From Phlegmacium glaucopus (lineage: Eukaryota; Basidiomycota; Agaricomycetes; Agaricales; Cortinariaceae): a DNA stretch of 64,000 nucleotides. Each line of letters opens with the position of its first letter. Position 1 is the first letter of the stretch. The notes under the pieces are model-generated. The model was not told the DNA's origin. It ran no database searches and worked only from the letters and a program-made list of their open reading frames with translations. Positions 10,876 to 21,390 of this stretch are shown one piece after another. The stretch spans positions 328,049 through 392,048 of the forward strand of contig MU130299.1 in assembly GCA_015039465.1 (NCBI GenBank), read 5' to 3'. The position numbers and the translations under genes were made by a program.

Positions 10876-12770
10876 ATGCTCGTGAAGCTTGTATGTTCAC
10901 ACACTTCTTCGTTCCGACTACCTTTGGTGGCGTATGCAAACCTCTCGCTCCTAAACTTTTATTCATGTTCTGCACCCAATCGGCTCCTCCTCCTTCGGGA
11001 TGAGCAGTGGGCAATGCGGAACACAATGATACTTCTCCTACTCCATCTCAAATGGAAAGGCGGGAGCTAAGAAACGCGCTATCGAATACAATTGTGAGAG
11101 TGGCTCCAAGGTCCGTTTGTTCTTGGAAAAAGATCCCAATTTATCATTCCAGGCGTGACCGTCGTCCGAATTGTCTGAACAATCATCGTTGGGAACATAC
11201 CCGTCAATGGCGAAGCAAACATCAGAAAGTTCAATTACTTGAGGTATGGCTCTATGTTACAAAACCATTTTCACTAACCCTTCTTCATAAACAGCAGCCA
11301 TCATATCGGTCACGGGTAAACCGCCAACTTCGACCCCTGAAGACCGTTCGGAACGGCCTTCTTTTCCCCCAGGTGGTTCATTACAGTTCATTACCCAACG
11401 TTGAACCAGGACCCCGGATAATGGCAGGTGCGCCCTGATACCCATCCGGACAGATTTTTTAGAAATTTTGAAAACGGCCGGGAGCCAATCCGGACAAAAT
11501 CGACCCAAATTTCGAAAAGGCCACGGGCCTTCATCCGGACAGAAATTTGATTTCACTATGTAGCCAGGTCCCAGTCCGGACATAAGTCAATCTACCAGTT
11601 CCGCGCCAAATGTTGAGTGCAACTGTGCTCGTGACTTGCGGGTTCGAACACGCCTTGCAACATATTTTCTGAATGTTTCTCATCTTATGCTGTTTGGACT
11701 TGTGTAGTATATCCCATGTTTTTTTGCACGAGTGAGAAACCATGGGATCTAACTCGATTTCGCACCCTCCAAAAGGCAGACAAGCAACTGCAAGAGGCAT
11801 TGAAGCTTTCTCGAAAGCGAGGTGGAAATCTGATGGTGAAGATTAGTAAAGATTAGCTACGATGTTGAATACACATGGCTAGTCTATATCATAGCTGGTG
11901 TTCTTGAGTATTATTTAGCTTAATACCTCATTTTTCTACCTCGTCTGCGGCGATTTTCAGGCCAGATCCCACCGATCCGGACAAAAATTAGCAAAAAATA
12001 GGCTGGGCACGGGGGTCCGGACAAATTTTGCAAATTTTGGGGAGGCTAGGAGCAATCCGGACAAATATCTGGGACCTCTGTCCGGACGAAAAGTGCCTTT
12101 CTAGGATCAGGCCTCCCTTACCATTATCCGGGGTCCTGTTGAACCTGCCAGAGGGTAGTTGTTCCTTCTGCATCCCCTTTAGGTCTCCCTTCCCTTTTTT
12201 TTTTCCTTGGGTCTCCGAGTCTTCGCCTTCCATATATCTTATACCCCGACTCATCCCAATCACCCCTATCTCATCATCAGTTCCTAAGGGTCCTAGATTA
12301 CACGACTATGACCTAAGTGAGGCCTGGCTTATTGCTTGGGGGTAGCAGTAATAGCGACCCTCGAATACCTCCTGCAACTGGCACAGCGTCGGCAGCGCTT
12401 CCGATGTTGATGCCTGTGCAGGAGTTTACACCTACCCGGAAACTTAGTCCCTCCCAAACTCATCCACGCGGACACACACGTTCCTTTCTCATGGGAGGAG
12501 CTTATCTTCTCTAAGTGATAGCATCAGTACCCAGAGCGAGAACTGATATTGAAGATGGAGATGAAGATGATGAGATGGGTGGGGCTGATACCCCGTGACA
12601 TTGCATTCAAATTGTCACTGCCCTCGATATTCTCCGGTTCGATGCTCTCCGGTTCTTTCTCCTATCCTCTGATGCTTCCTCTCCCTGCTGCTTGTCCCAC
12701 AATCAGGCCGTTATCTGTAACTCCCACAGATGCGATGGAAATACAGAGATGACCAAGAAGGGCATGAAAT
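10876..12770 (+). pseudogene. Relic of a zinc-finger-type gene interrupted by a DNA element
   Basis: A plus-strand frame gives SQMERRELRNALSN and then CLNNHRWEHTRQWRSKHQK. A GTATGG...AAACAG intron follows, then the peptide SVTGKPPTSTPEDRSE. The gene is cut at 11407 by a 730-bp inverted-repeat element and resumes after 12145, with RLHDYDLSEAWLIAWG read from about 12286. The pattern (NNHRWEH..., later PEDRS and DYDL..AWLI) resembles a C2H2-like regulator family of mushrooms, but no complete finger is visible. The relic at 1-1050 is homologous. Frames are broken outside the insertion as well, so the gene is dead. Confidence 0.5.
11400..12145. mobile_element. Non-autonomous TIR element (hAT-like) with 8-bp target duplication
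   Basis: The element spans 11408-12137 (730 bp). Its ends are inverted: AGGACCCCGGATAATGG at the left and its complement at the right. It is flanked on both sides by GTTGAACC (11400-11407 and 12138-12145), an 8-bp target duplication. The subterminal regions hold many TCCGGACA words in both orientations, a feature of hAT elements. No transposase frame is present. The 213-bp element at 24.9 kb has closely related ends. Confidence 0.85.
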
Positions 12771-13052
12771 GTTGACTTGGTATGTTGGAACCGAGCACGG
12801 TACTGAGTTGTTTCTCAAGGTGGTCAAAGTGGTCATTTAATTTTTGGTCCTTATCGAGTACGGTATAGCTAGGTAATATAGAGTAATGAAAACATCACAG
12901 GAACCGCCATGATCATAGCGGCGTGTCGTTGATTTGACTGGCTCGTCGCTCCCCCCTGTTGTCGAATGAGGGTCGAGTTGCCGCTTGAGCTTCTCAAGCC
13001 AGTGCATTTAGTATCAGCCGAACCTACCAACGAAATGGATATGTCAGGTTAT

Positions 13053-14085
13053 CTAAAGCAGAATATAGAAGCTCTTTTCGAACCAACCTATCGTCTTGAC
13101 CATTGCTGTTCCGTCTGCCCAGCGTCCTGTGCTGTCATAAAAGGTGAGATTGATTTTTCGTATAGTAAGAGCACTTAAAGACATACGAATCACTGACTGC
13201 GCCTATCAACCAAGGAGGACGTCATTCATCAGTGCGTCATTCAGGTCACATCAAATCACGCACCGAAGAGTTGGGTGCCCGGTTCAGCACGATTGATATA
13301 ACTAAAACTATCATCACCAGAAGGGATGGTAGTATTGGTTACATTGCGGGAATCGAAAGCTGGAATAGTTATAGTATATGGTGGAACGCCTCCCGTGATG
13401 GTAAATCTCCAAGGCTGACAAGTCGATAAATCCCTTGTAGCATTTGTAGTGATTTTGAAATCTCGGGTTGCCGGGGGTGTAGTTGTGCATGGAGGCGTTG
13501 CCTCGCTGGCTTTGAAAATAATCAACATCGATAGGGAATTGAGAGAGAGATTAATCACCTATTACCGTGAAGATGCTGGGAGGCATACCACCAGAGTCAC
13601 CATTCGCATCAACCACACTTAGAGCCAATTGGGAATCTATTGCTTGCCTGATCACTTCATAAACTCGAATGAATACTTTGACTACTCACTAACAGGCTCA
13701 AAGAGCGACCATCTCAGCTCGTTCATATCATTCCCAATGAGGGTTGTCACTGGAGTTCCACCCAAAACAAACGCGATCATGTAATAAGGAGGTGTCCCCG
13801 TAGAATTTGTTGAACCATCCAATGACTCGACAACGATCGGGAAGCTAACACATGTTGGCAACGAACGCGAAAAAAGCTGCCAAAAAAAAGTGAAAGCAAG
13901 GAAAGAGAAAATGATAAGAAAGCAGGAAAGAGTCAAAATAAAATTGTGGATCGCTCACTTACATTGTTTCCAAAACTCCATTGAAACAGTCCACTTGTTT
14001 GAGCAGGACTTAGCACAATGAAGGCTAGAAAAACCCAAGGCAATAAATCCAGATGTAAAAGGGGGAAGGAGCGTCTGTTTGACAT
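13053..14085 (-). CDS. Predicted secreted protein of unknown function, short form
   Basis: The start MSNRRSF leads into a hydrophobic run (LLPWVFLAFIVL) that fits a signal peptide or anchor. Further exons encode LFQWSFGNN, LPTCVSFPIVVESLDGS, YYMIAFVLGGTPVTTLIG, and after more introns CQPWRFTITGGVPPYTITIP and SYINRAEPGTQLFGAVSDS. The 'CQPW..TI.GG..PY' and 'YINRA.P' motifs belong to a mushroom family of surface proteins, as far as I recall, that usually ends in a transmembrane segment and cytoplasmic tail. Here the reading frame ends soon after GRWADGTAMVKT at 13053 with no such segment. A 16-nt exon near 13.19 kb is needed to keep frame. Function is unknown. Confidence 0.5.
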
Positions 14086-14869
14086 CTGTGGAGAGGTCGG
14101 TATATGAAAAGAGTGTTGCCCGCAACGACCAGAGTGTTAGCTCAAAATATGCCTGCAGAGCTAAGCGGAAAAAGTCGGAAACCGTTAGCCTGATAGCTGG
14201 AAAAGCTAGTACCTCCGGCACCTGAAAGAAGAAGAAAAAGGGAGGGTGAAGAAGTTAGAGTTCATGCTCGATCTGTGATCTTTATGAGCTATTAGACTCG
14301 TAACCAACCATCGAATGAGATGTCGTGGATGATGGAGAGCCTTTAGCATCACCTCTTCAAGTTAGAGGGATCAATCACCGGTCTGATGACTCTGAGTTAT
14401 ATGACAAGATGATTTCGGACGAGTAACCAAGACGCAATTGAGTTAGAGCTGATGAAGGATGATGACATCTCAACCTCATCTTGATTGCCTTGCCAGTCAA
14501 TCTCTTGGTCAAGAACTCAATTGAACGCATTAACCAGAGTAAGTGACTCTGGTTGCAGTGCAAGAGGCCCCAGTCGATAAACATCTCTGCAGACTGTCCA
14601 ACCGGATAAGTGCCAAGTTTTGAACTTGACTTCATTGGGGAAGTCGAACACTTCTAGTAGATGGTTATAAATAATCAGATTCAACAAGAGAACTGTTAAA
14701 AGAATACGTTGAAGGATGATCAATATTCAACTTGAATGATAATCGTCTGTGGATAAGGTAACCATTACGACCATCATGAATTAAATAAAGTGTGTCACAG
14801 TGTGTACGATATTACGTATAGGACCGTCGAGCTCCCGCGCTTCCGCAACAATCTGCTGCCCAAGCCAGG
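14086..14869. other. Intergenic region upstream of the secreted-protein gene
   Basis: Open frames on the minus strand here are low in protein character and are not joined by good splice sites. The stretch probably holds the promoter of the 14.09 kb gene. Nothing else was recognised. Confidence 0.3.
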
Positions 14870-17800
14870 GTCTTGAGGTGCTTCCACCATCAAAGTTAAC
14901 GTTACCACTGTCGTATCCAGGTCCGAGGCTTAGGCTCCAATTCCAAGAGATATGTACTCTGTCTCAAGTTGTAAGTATCATACCGGTAAATGTATATCCA
15001 CTAGGGTTCACAACAATGCATGTTCATGTATAACCGCAATAAAACTTGAACATTGTAGCTTCCACTGGCACTCACAATTGAACAAAATAAATGCGTATGA
15101 CCCATATAATTACGACCGGACTCGGAGTACATCCCTCGGCCAGTAGGAAAAATGACGAATCGGAATACTTGAATGCAGAAATATGTAAAGTTTACGACGA
15201 CGCTGAATCATGATCATGATGTAGGGAAGGAAAAGATAACGGGGGGGGGGAAATAATGATAACTAAAAATAAAATAAACTCCTCGAGCAAAAGATACAAG
15301 GAAGAATTTTATAATTTTGTATGTTACATTCCGTTGGATGTCTTTTTTTGGTTCAGTGCATGTGAGATGAGAGAGGGAAAAAGTGCGTAGTCCAATTGTA
15401 GAAATGCGAGAGTGATCAGATGAGAAATTTGAGTGTTGGGCAGGAAAAGGAAATAAAAATAAAAGGGGGAGAAGATAGGAAAAAGTAGGGGATGAGGATG
15501 AGCAAACAAGAAAAGAATAAGATTTTTGAAGATCCAACGCCGGACACCCATTCGGCTATAAAGCATACACCCCTCTTCCCCCGTATCCACATCCACATCA
15601 TCATTAATACTACACCTATACTGGCATGAGACAAATCTGCAAACTCTTCACCCAAACCATACAACCCTAAAATATCCCACTGAAATAAATTCAAATGGGT
15701 TGGAATCGCATTGGATGACAGGTCGCCGCCGATGCTGGTATTTAAATCGTAGTGGTTCAAGGAGACATTAATAGTAGAGTCGGGCTCGGTGTTAGTGTTG
15801 GCATTAATGTTGGCGTCAGCGATAGAATCAAGCAATGAAGTACTGTCGATGAAAGTAGTCCGAGCCGTTATGTCGTGATAATAAATAATAGCCGAGGTAG
15901 GAGTTGCGTCGACAACGGTTGAAGAAGGCCCAGGATCGACGCGCCCAGCACATCCAGAACCCATATAAGCAAGACTTCCATCACACTCGAATCCAATTTC
16001 TAAACCCAAAGGTTCCAAAACAGATGGATTCACTGCAGTTAGAGCAGAAGAACTGATCATACAATTATAGTCGTACAAGCCGAACGACCAGTTCTGGAAA
16101 CCCCCAATAGGCAAATTATGAGATTGGAGCAAAGGGCTGCCATTGACTGGTACGCCGAATGTAATCCGGTCATCGACCCCTTTTACTCGTCCAGATGATT
16201 GCCGTTGCTGTTGGTGGGTTTGCTGGTAGCGTTCCTTGTCCGGCCCCAAACCTTCCGGTCCATTTAACTGTCCCATTGTCTCGTATCCAGGCCACACTTT
16301 TTCCATATCGGGAATTTGGGGAGGAAGACGAAGGGAATTCAACTCATCCAACACCGGTGTTGGGTGATTATTAGTCTCTTCCTCTAGGTATCGAAGTTCC
16401 AAATGTTCCGATCCCGGTGATAAATTAAGCGGGAGATCAAGAGATAAACTCCAAGCATAGTTTTTGGTGTTTGAAAGTAAGGGACTCTTCTCAGAGAACA
16501 AGAGGCTTTTTCCGCTTAGGTAGACAGGAGACGAAGTCATGGATAAAACAGTCGGGGAAGATAGTTCTCTTGTCAACCTGCGATAGGAAGTGGATACTGG
16601 AGTGGAAGGCGATGAACTTGAAGGTGATACTTCGCTCTCTCCAGAGGAATTTTCAGGATAAAATAAAATTGGAAGTGGACGTGAATGTGAACGAGAAGGT
16701 GGCGGGGGAGGTGAAGGTGAAGGTGAAGGTGAAGATGAAGATAAGAGAGACTCGAGGTGCGACCACCGTGAGGCTAGGGCAGAAGGGGTTAACCCTGAAG
16801 TTGACGCCACAGATGAAAACTTGGAGAACTGGGATGCTAAGGAACGTGAACCCGACTCAGCTCCACGTATGATGCGTACAGGGACGTGTTTATAAGGTTT
16901 CTCATCCTTGTACCCCACGGAAGAGCGGGGAGTGTACCCGTGTAAACGTTTTCTGTGCCGCAGGAGAGAAGCTGGATCACAGGTTTGAAATTTACAGTCA
17001 GGCTCGTCTTTACAGTTGTAACGTCTATCTTGGGTGCTGCGTAGATAAACAGACGCGTCAATTGAGGAGAAGGAACGGTTATAAATTATAGTGGAAGAAT
17101 AGAACACGTACTGTCTACGATAGTGCGTGTCCAGATTAGACTTCTGGAGAGTTCGGAAGGTGCAACCTTCCCAAGGACAAGGTAGTTTCCTAGCGGAAGA
17201 TGCGTCAATCGAACATGCAAGGAATATATGCCACAAAACACGAACTCGGCGTCTGAGGCATGGGTTTTGGCATGACGCGGGACATCACTTTTCCTGCTGA
17301 CCACAACGCCACATATTTCACAAGGATCAACATTATCCTTCTGTTCGTATCAGGAAGAACCTTTAATCAACGTGATGCAACAACAAACCGTTAGAGTGGC
17401 TAGAACTCACTAGATGCGGCTTAGAAAGAGGGGCAACCTCTCCCCTGGAAATGCCTTTTCCTTTAAGGGACCGTATAACAGGCATGAAATTATATAGAGA
17501 CGCGAAGCGTAGGACGATGTGTAGAAGTGCGCCGATCCACCAATTGAAGGGAGGGAGCAGCAGGCAAGTAGACCGAAGGGGGGTGAAAAGGAAAGAACAA
17601 TGGACAGGCGACCCCGCCCTTTAACCATTGTCAGAAAACCAGTTGGATTGGTTTTCCTTCTCATTTTTCAAATTACTAGATGGGGCAGTTCTCGCGCTCG
17701 CTTACCGTGTTGCTATGTTAGGCCACCGACGTGCGTGGATGAGTACCCAAAAGGAGATAACTCTCCTTTTACCAGGTTTAGTAGTTGTGGAGGGCCAAGA

Positions 17801-18285
17801 GTACTGGTTACGTAAACATCTGCATAGAATCCCTTCTACTGTACTACCAACACAACAGAAAGCCATAGTACCGCTACAAAAAAGTACACAATTTATTCAT
17901 TCCAAACTAGAACAACCCGGCTAAATCAGCAAATGGATCATTCCCTTGCTGTACAACAGGCGCCGTCGTCGACGCAGGAGCAGGTGTCGGATGTTGTTGT
18001 TGTTGCTGTTGTTGGGGTATGGTGGACTGTGGATGGCGGTACCCTGACATAACCGGAGCTGTACCCATCCCCATTCCCATGTTACTTCCACTGTTCAAAT
18101 TCATCCCCGACATAGCACCACTCAAGTTCATCCCTGACGATCCACCACCACCCATTCCTCTACCCATACCCACTCCCATACCTCCACCAATCGGTCCTCT
18201 CTCTCCTCCATTCCCGAAATAATTAGGACCGGTAGCAGCAGGCAACGCCGGCGTCGAGCGTTGCGATGTAGGCGTGCTCTGGGGC
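14870..18285. repeat. Segmental duplication, longer copy B
   Basis: This is the source-like copy of the 8.70-10.84 kb segment. It contains the longer zinc-finger gene and runs into the C-terminal coding part of the intact GGA gene, where homology ends near 18.28 kb. The two copies lie in direct orientation about 6 kb apart. Confidence 0.7.
15416..17485 (-). CDS. C2H2 zinc-finger protein (copy B), possible frameshift after finger 1
   Basis: Exon 1 starts MPVIRSLKGKG. The following exon encodes finger 1 (CEICGVVVSRKSDVPRHAKTH). Copy B then reads GGCATATATTCC where copy A has GGCATATTCC. The extra two bases put finger 2 (CPWEGCTFRTLQKSNL) out of frame with finger 1. Finger 3 (CKDEPDCKFQTCDPASLLRH...) and a long Ser/Pro-rich C-terminal part follow in one open stretch of about 600 residues. 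That stretch also reads through an intron: GTACGT...ACGCAG at about 17035-17110 splits the last His codon of finger 2, as in copy A. The protein may start after finger 1 or use another splice. A DNA-binding regulator is likely; its targets are unknown. Confidence 0.65.
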
Positions 18286-19948
18286 AACGCAATAACAGGT
18301 GGTGTTCCAGACAGTTGACGAGACAACACGTTCGGATTGGATGATTGGATAAGTGGGTTCATACCACCGACCATACCCATTCCTGAGCTGGTAGAATTGT
18401 TGTTGTAAAATAAGGGCGTCGGGGCATATGTGGCTAGTGGTTGTTGTTGTTGTTGCTGCTGCTGCTGTTGATACTGCACCGGGGCCTGAGCGTGCACCAT
18501 AACATTCGACTGTACAGGTTGCGCCGTATACGAAAACAACTCCGACAAATCATTGCCACCACCCGTCGTTCCCGACGAAGCCGGCGTACTATCATCGAAA
18601 TCAATCAACGATATACCCTGCGAAGAGCCAGAACCAGCCGCGAATTCTTGGGGTATAGGATTAGAAGCGAATGAAAAGTCTCCTTTTTTGAAGGCGTCGT
18701 ATCGTGCCAGGACCGTGTTGATTTGGTCGTTAATTTGAAGGAATGTGTCTGTTCAATTGTTTTCATATATATCAGAAATGAAAGCAGGAAGGGAACGTAC
18801 CTAATGACTCAGGATCGTCAGTTTGAGCATCCGAAATCCACTTTTGTAGCTTTGGTCGTGCTGTCACCAAGATCGTTGATACTTGCTACGACCAACAAAC
18901 ACATCAGCATTCACAGCGTTTGAAGAAGGGGGGGGGGAAAGAAGCAAAATCACATCATAAGCATCCCCAGTGGCAAATTTCTCCCCTTTCTCCGCATCCA
19001 CACTATCCAGCATTTCATTCATCAATATGACCTTTTGCTCCAACTTGCTCAGGTCTGCCAACGCTTGCGTACGATAATCAGGTTTAGCATCGGGGTTGGC
19101 ACCCGCCAAAGATTTCATCAACTCTTGAGCAGCTGCAAGGTCTCGAGGCGTCCCACGCCGAATCAGTTCTTGGAGTTTGGCAGATTGTGCTTGGCGATCT
19201 TCCTCTTCGAGCTCTTCTGCTGATTTCAGATTCTGTGAGTTTTTCAGCTCAAAGTCAGTTGTTTTTTGGGAATCGATTGGATGGATCGACTTACACCAGC
19301 AGTCGCCGTTATCGATGACTGTCTAGGCATATCCCTAAACCTGTACCCTTTAAACGTCAACAACCTATGCATATCCCTAATATTCCCCAAATCTTCTTTC
19401 CACCTCGACTCCGCACACAAACCCTCCTTCCATCCACCTATCAGTTCCAAGATCCTTGACATAACCGGACCGGGAAATGGAGGTGGGCGTTCGGGGAACC
19501 GACGCACGAGTTCGTTTAGGAACTCCTTGGTGGAGATCTGGAGATGGAAAGGGTACCCGCAGGATTGGACGAGTGTGTCGAGGAGAGCAAGAGCAAGAAT
19601 GGCGACGTGGGGATTCCGGTGGTTGGCCAACCTGGCGACGGCCATAGCAGCTTCTCGTGGACTGCGCAAGTTATAACAGATTTTCATATCAAAAGTAGCG
19701 AATGCATTAGATGATTTGAAAAATTGAGTAAAAACAAAAAGGTGTATAATCATTAGAGGTCATATACAGCAAAGTAAAAGAATCCAGAAACTCAACTTGT
19801 TAGCTTTCTTCTGGTTAATATACTCTGCAACCTCGAGATGGAGTGCATAGTTTGGTTCGTGAAGTGTAGGCTCGCAAGCACGAGTGATGAGAATCTCGAT
19901 AGGAGATATCTTCATCCAGCTCGTAGGCCCAGCTGGGCTTTGTAGCAT
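17907..19948 (-). CDS. GGA-type VHS-GAT clathrin adaptor without an ear domain
   Basis: The start MLQSPAGPTSWMK leads into a VHS domain: ILITRACEPTL, ALHLEVAEYINQKKA, then after an intron PREAAMAVARLANH, ALLDTLVQSCGYPFHLQIS, EFLNELVRRFPE and DMHRLLTFKGY. These match the yeast Gga pattern closely. A helical GAT-like region follows (LQELIRRGTPRDLAAAQELM, KLEQKVILMNEML). The C-terminal part is Gln-, Gly- and Met-rich, with an interrupted polyglutamine tract near 18.44-18.48 kb, a clathrin-box-like DLSELF, and a final NDPFADLAGLF. The gamma-adaptin ear found in yeast and animal GGAs is absent. Expected role: Arf-dependent cargo sorting between trans-Golgi and endosomes. A T/G-run (GGGGGGGGG at about 18930) lies in an intron. 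Confidence 0.82.
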
Positions 19949-20318
19949 GGCTGCAGTTCACAATTTGCACCTTTTGCTGTATGAGTAACACTTGAGGTAG
20001 TGGCAAGAGATCACAAGCGATCGCGTGGCAGTGGCAGTGACTGAGGAGACCAACGTTGTCTACAAAGCAAAACACTTTCAGACGAGCATCTAATCCCACC
20101 TCAGCCAGACTACAACAGGGGTTTAGCCCACCGACCAGCCGAATTCACTTTGTATAATCGCTCTCTTATCACCTGTCAACAGGCGTACCTTCAACAACAT
20201 GAATGGTACTTATTATCTAGTATCTACTAGATTGTAGACACACAACTACAGACGTAAATCCTATTTTGGAGACGAAGGTTCAACCAACTAGCCTCCATGA
20301 GGTCGAAAACTCGCTCAG

Positions 20319-20978
20319 ATGGGTGATGCCTCGATTCTGATGGGGCTAAGTCGAAAGTCGCAAAATAAAAAACGACCTCCAGTCGCTACTTTGTCTGAAA
20401 CAAGAATCGAGTGTGATCCAAAGAGACACCATACCCTTGTCTCCTTGTTATTGCGCCTTTCGACCTCTTTGGTGTGCCGCACTGCTTCGAAGACGACAGC
20501 TTATTTCTATAGTCGCTGGGGCAAATTAAAATCCAAATGTGGGATCCGACAAGCTCTAGAAACTTTACCAACGAGTATGAAATTTGTTTCTAGTCTGCCT
20601 CCCGCGTTCGCATTCCTCCATTGCAGCGGGTCAGTCGTTGCGGTTATGTCCTTAGCTTCACGCTCTGATGTTGCGCACAAGGCTACCGAATGCCACTGGG
20701 ACAATTTGTTTGACATTTTAGGACTGCCTGAATATCTCGAGCCTCATCATGTGCCACACATTCCTCTTTTGCCTCTGTATCTCGGGCTTCAACGTCGTCC
20801 GGGGAGTCGAGTTAAATTTTTCCATATAGAAGTTCAGATTCATGTAGCCAACGTTTATCAGACATCGGTCCTTCGTGAAGAAAAAACAAACAAACATCAT
20901 GCATCAAATACGGGGGTAGTCCTCGTAGATCACTCCAATAACGTTAAAGATGTATCACAGAACGACCTCAGGCCTTGA
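20319..20978 (+). CDS. Unassigned 219-residue open frame, doubtful gene
   Basis: A single open frame starts MGDASILMGLSRK and ends QNDLRP. Its composition is only weakly protein-like and no domain, signal peptide or motif was recognised. It lies about 370 bases from, and points away from, the GGA start. It could be a young gene, part of a spliced gene, or chance. Confidence 0.2.
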   Translation: MGDASILMGLSRKSQNKKRPPVATLSETRIECDPKRHHTLVSLLLRLSTSLVCRTASKTTAYFYSRWGKLKSKCGIRQALETLPTSMKFVSSLPPAFAFLHCSGSVVAVMSLASRSDVAHKATECHWDNLFDILGLPEYLEPHHVPHIPLLPLYLGLQRRPGSRVKFFHIEVQIHVANVYQTSVLREEKTNKHHASNTGVVLVDHSNNVKDVSQNDLRP

Positions 20979-21286
20979 AATCCGCTATCTCCGATAACCA
21001 GCTTGCTTTCTTATACCTTCGTCAACCTTGAAGCTTGAAGCTTGACATGGGTAAGAGACTGACCGATAACTATGTCCAGCAGTTTCCTACATCGGAATCC
21101 TGTTCACATAGATGAGTTACAATATACACAAAAACATGAATGATCATTAATATTGTCTGAACACGGGAGACAAGAATGCCGTGGAGGATAGGGAAAGTTA
21201 CAAATTACGGATGATCCAGAAGCCCTGAGCGTGGCCCAGGTTATTACGAATGCTGTAAGTATGTACATAATGGGTGGTGGTTGATT

Positions 21287-21294
21287 TATATAAG
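21287..21294 (+). promoter_or_regulatory. TATA box of the aspartic protease gene
   Basis: TATATAAG lies 97 bases before the protease ATG at 21391, a normal distance for a fungal core promoter with a short leader. Confidence 0.5.
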
Positions 21295-21390
21295 AACAGA
21301 AGCAGCGCGGCTTTCTTTCCCCGACGACGACGACGACGACTACGATAGGTCTACGATCAACAAAACACATTCCTTTTTTTCTAAACACCA

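Noticed and set aside
11630..11660. GGGTTCGAACAC as the T-arm of a tRNA or a SINE box B
   Set aside because: No matching T stem, no box A at the right distance and no cloverleaf. It lies inside the 730-bp TIR element.
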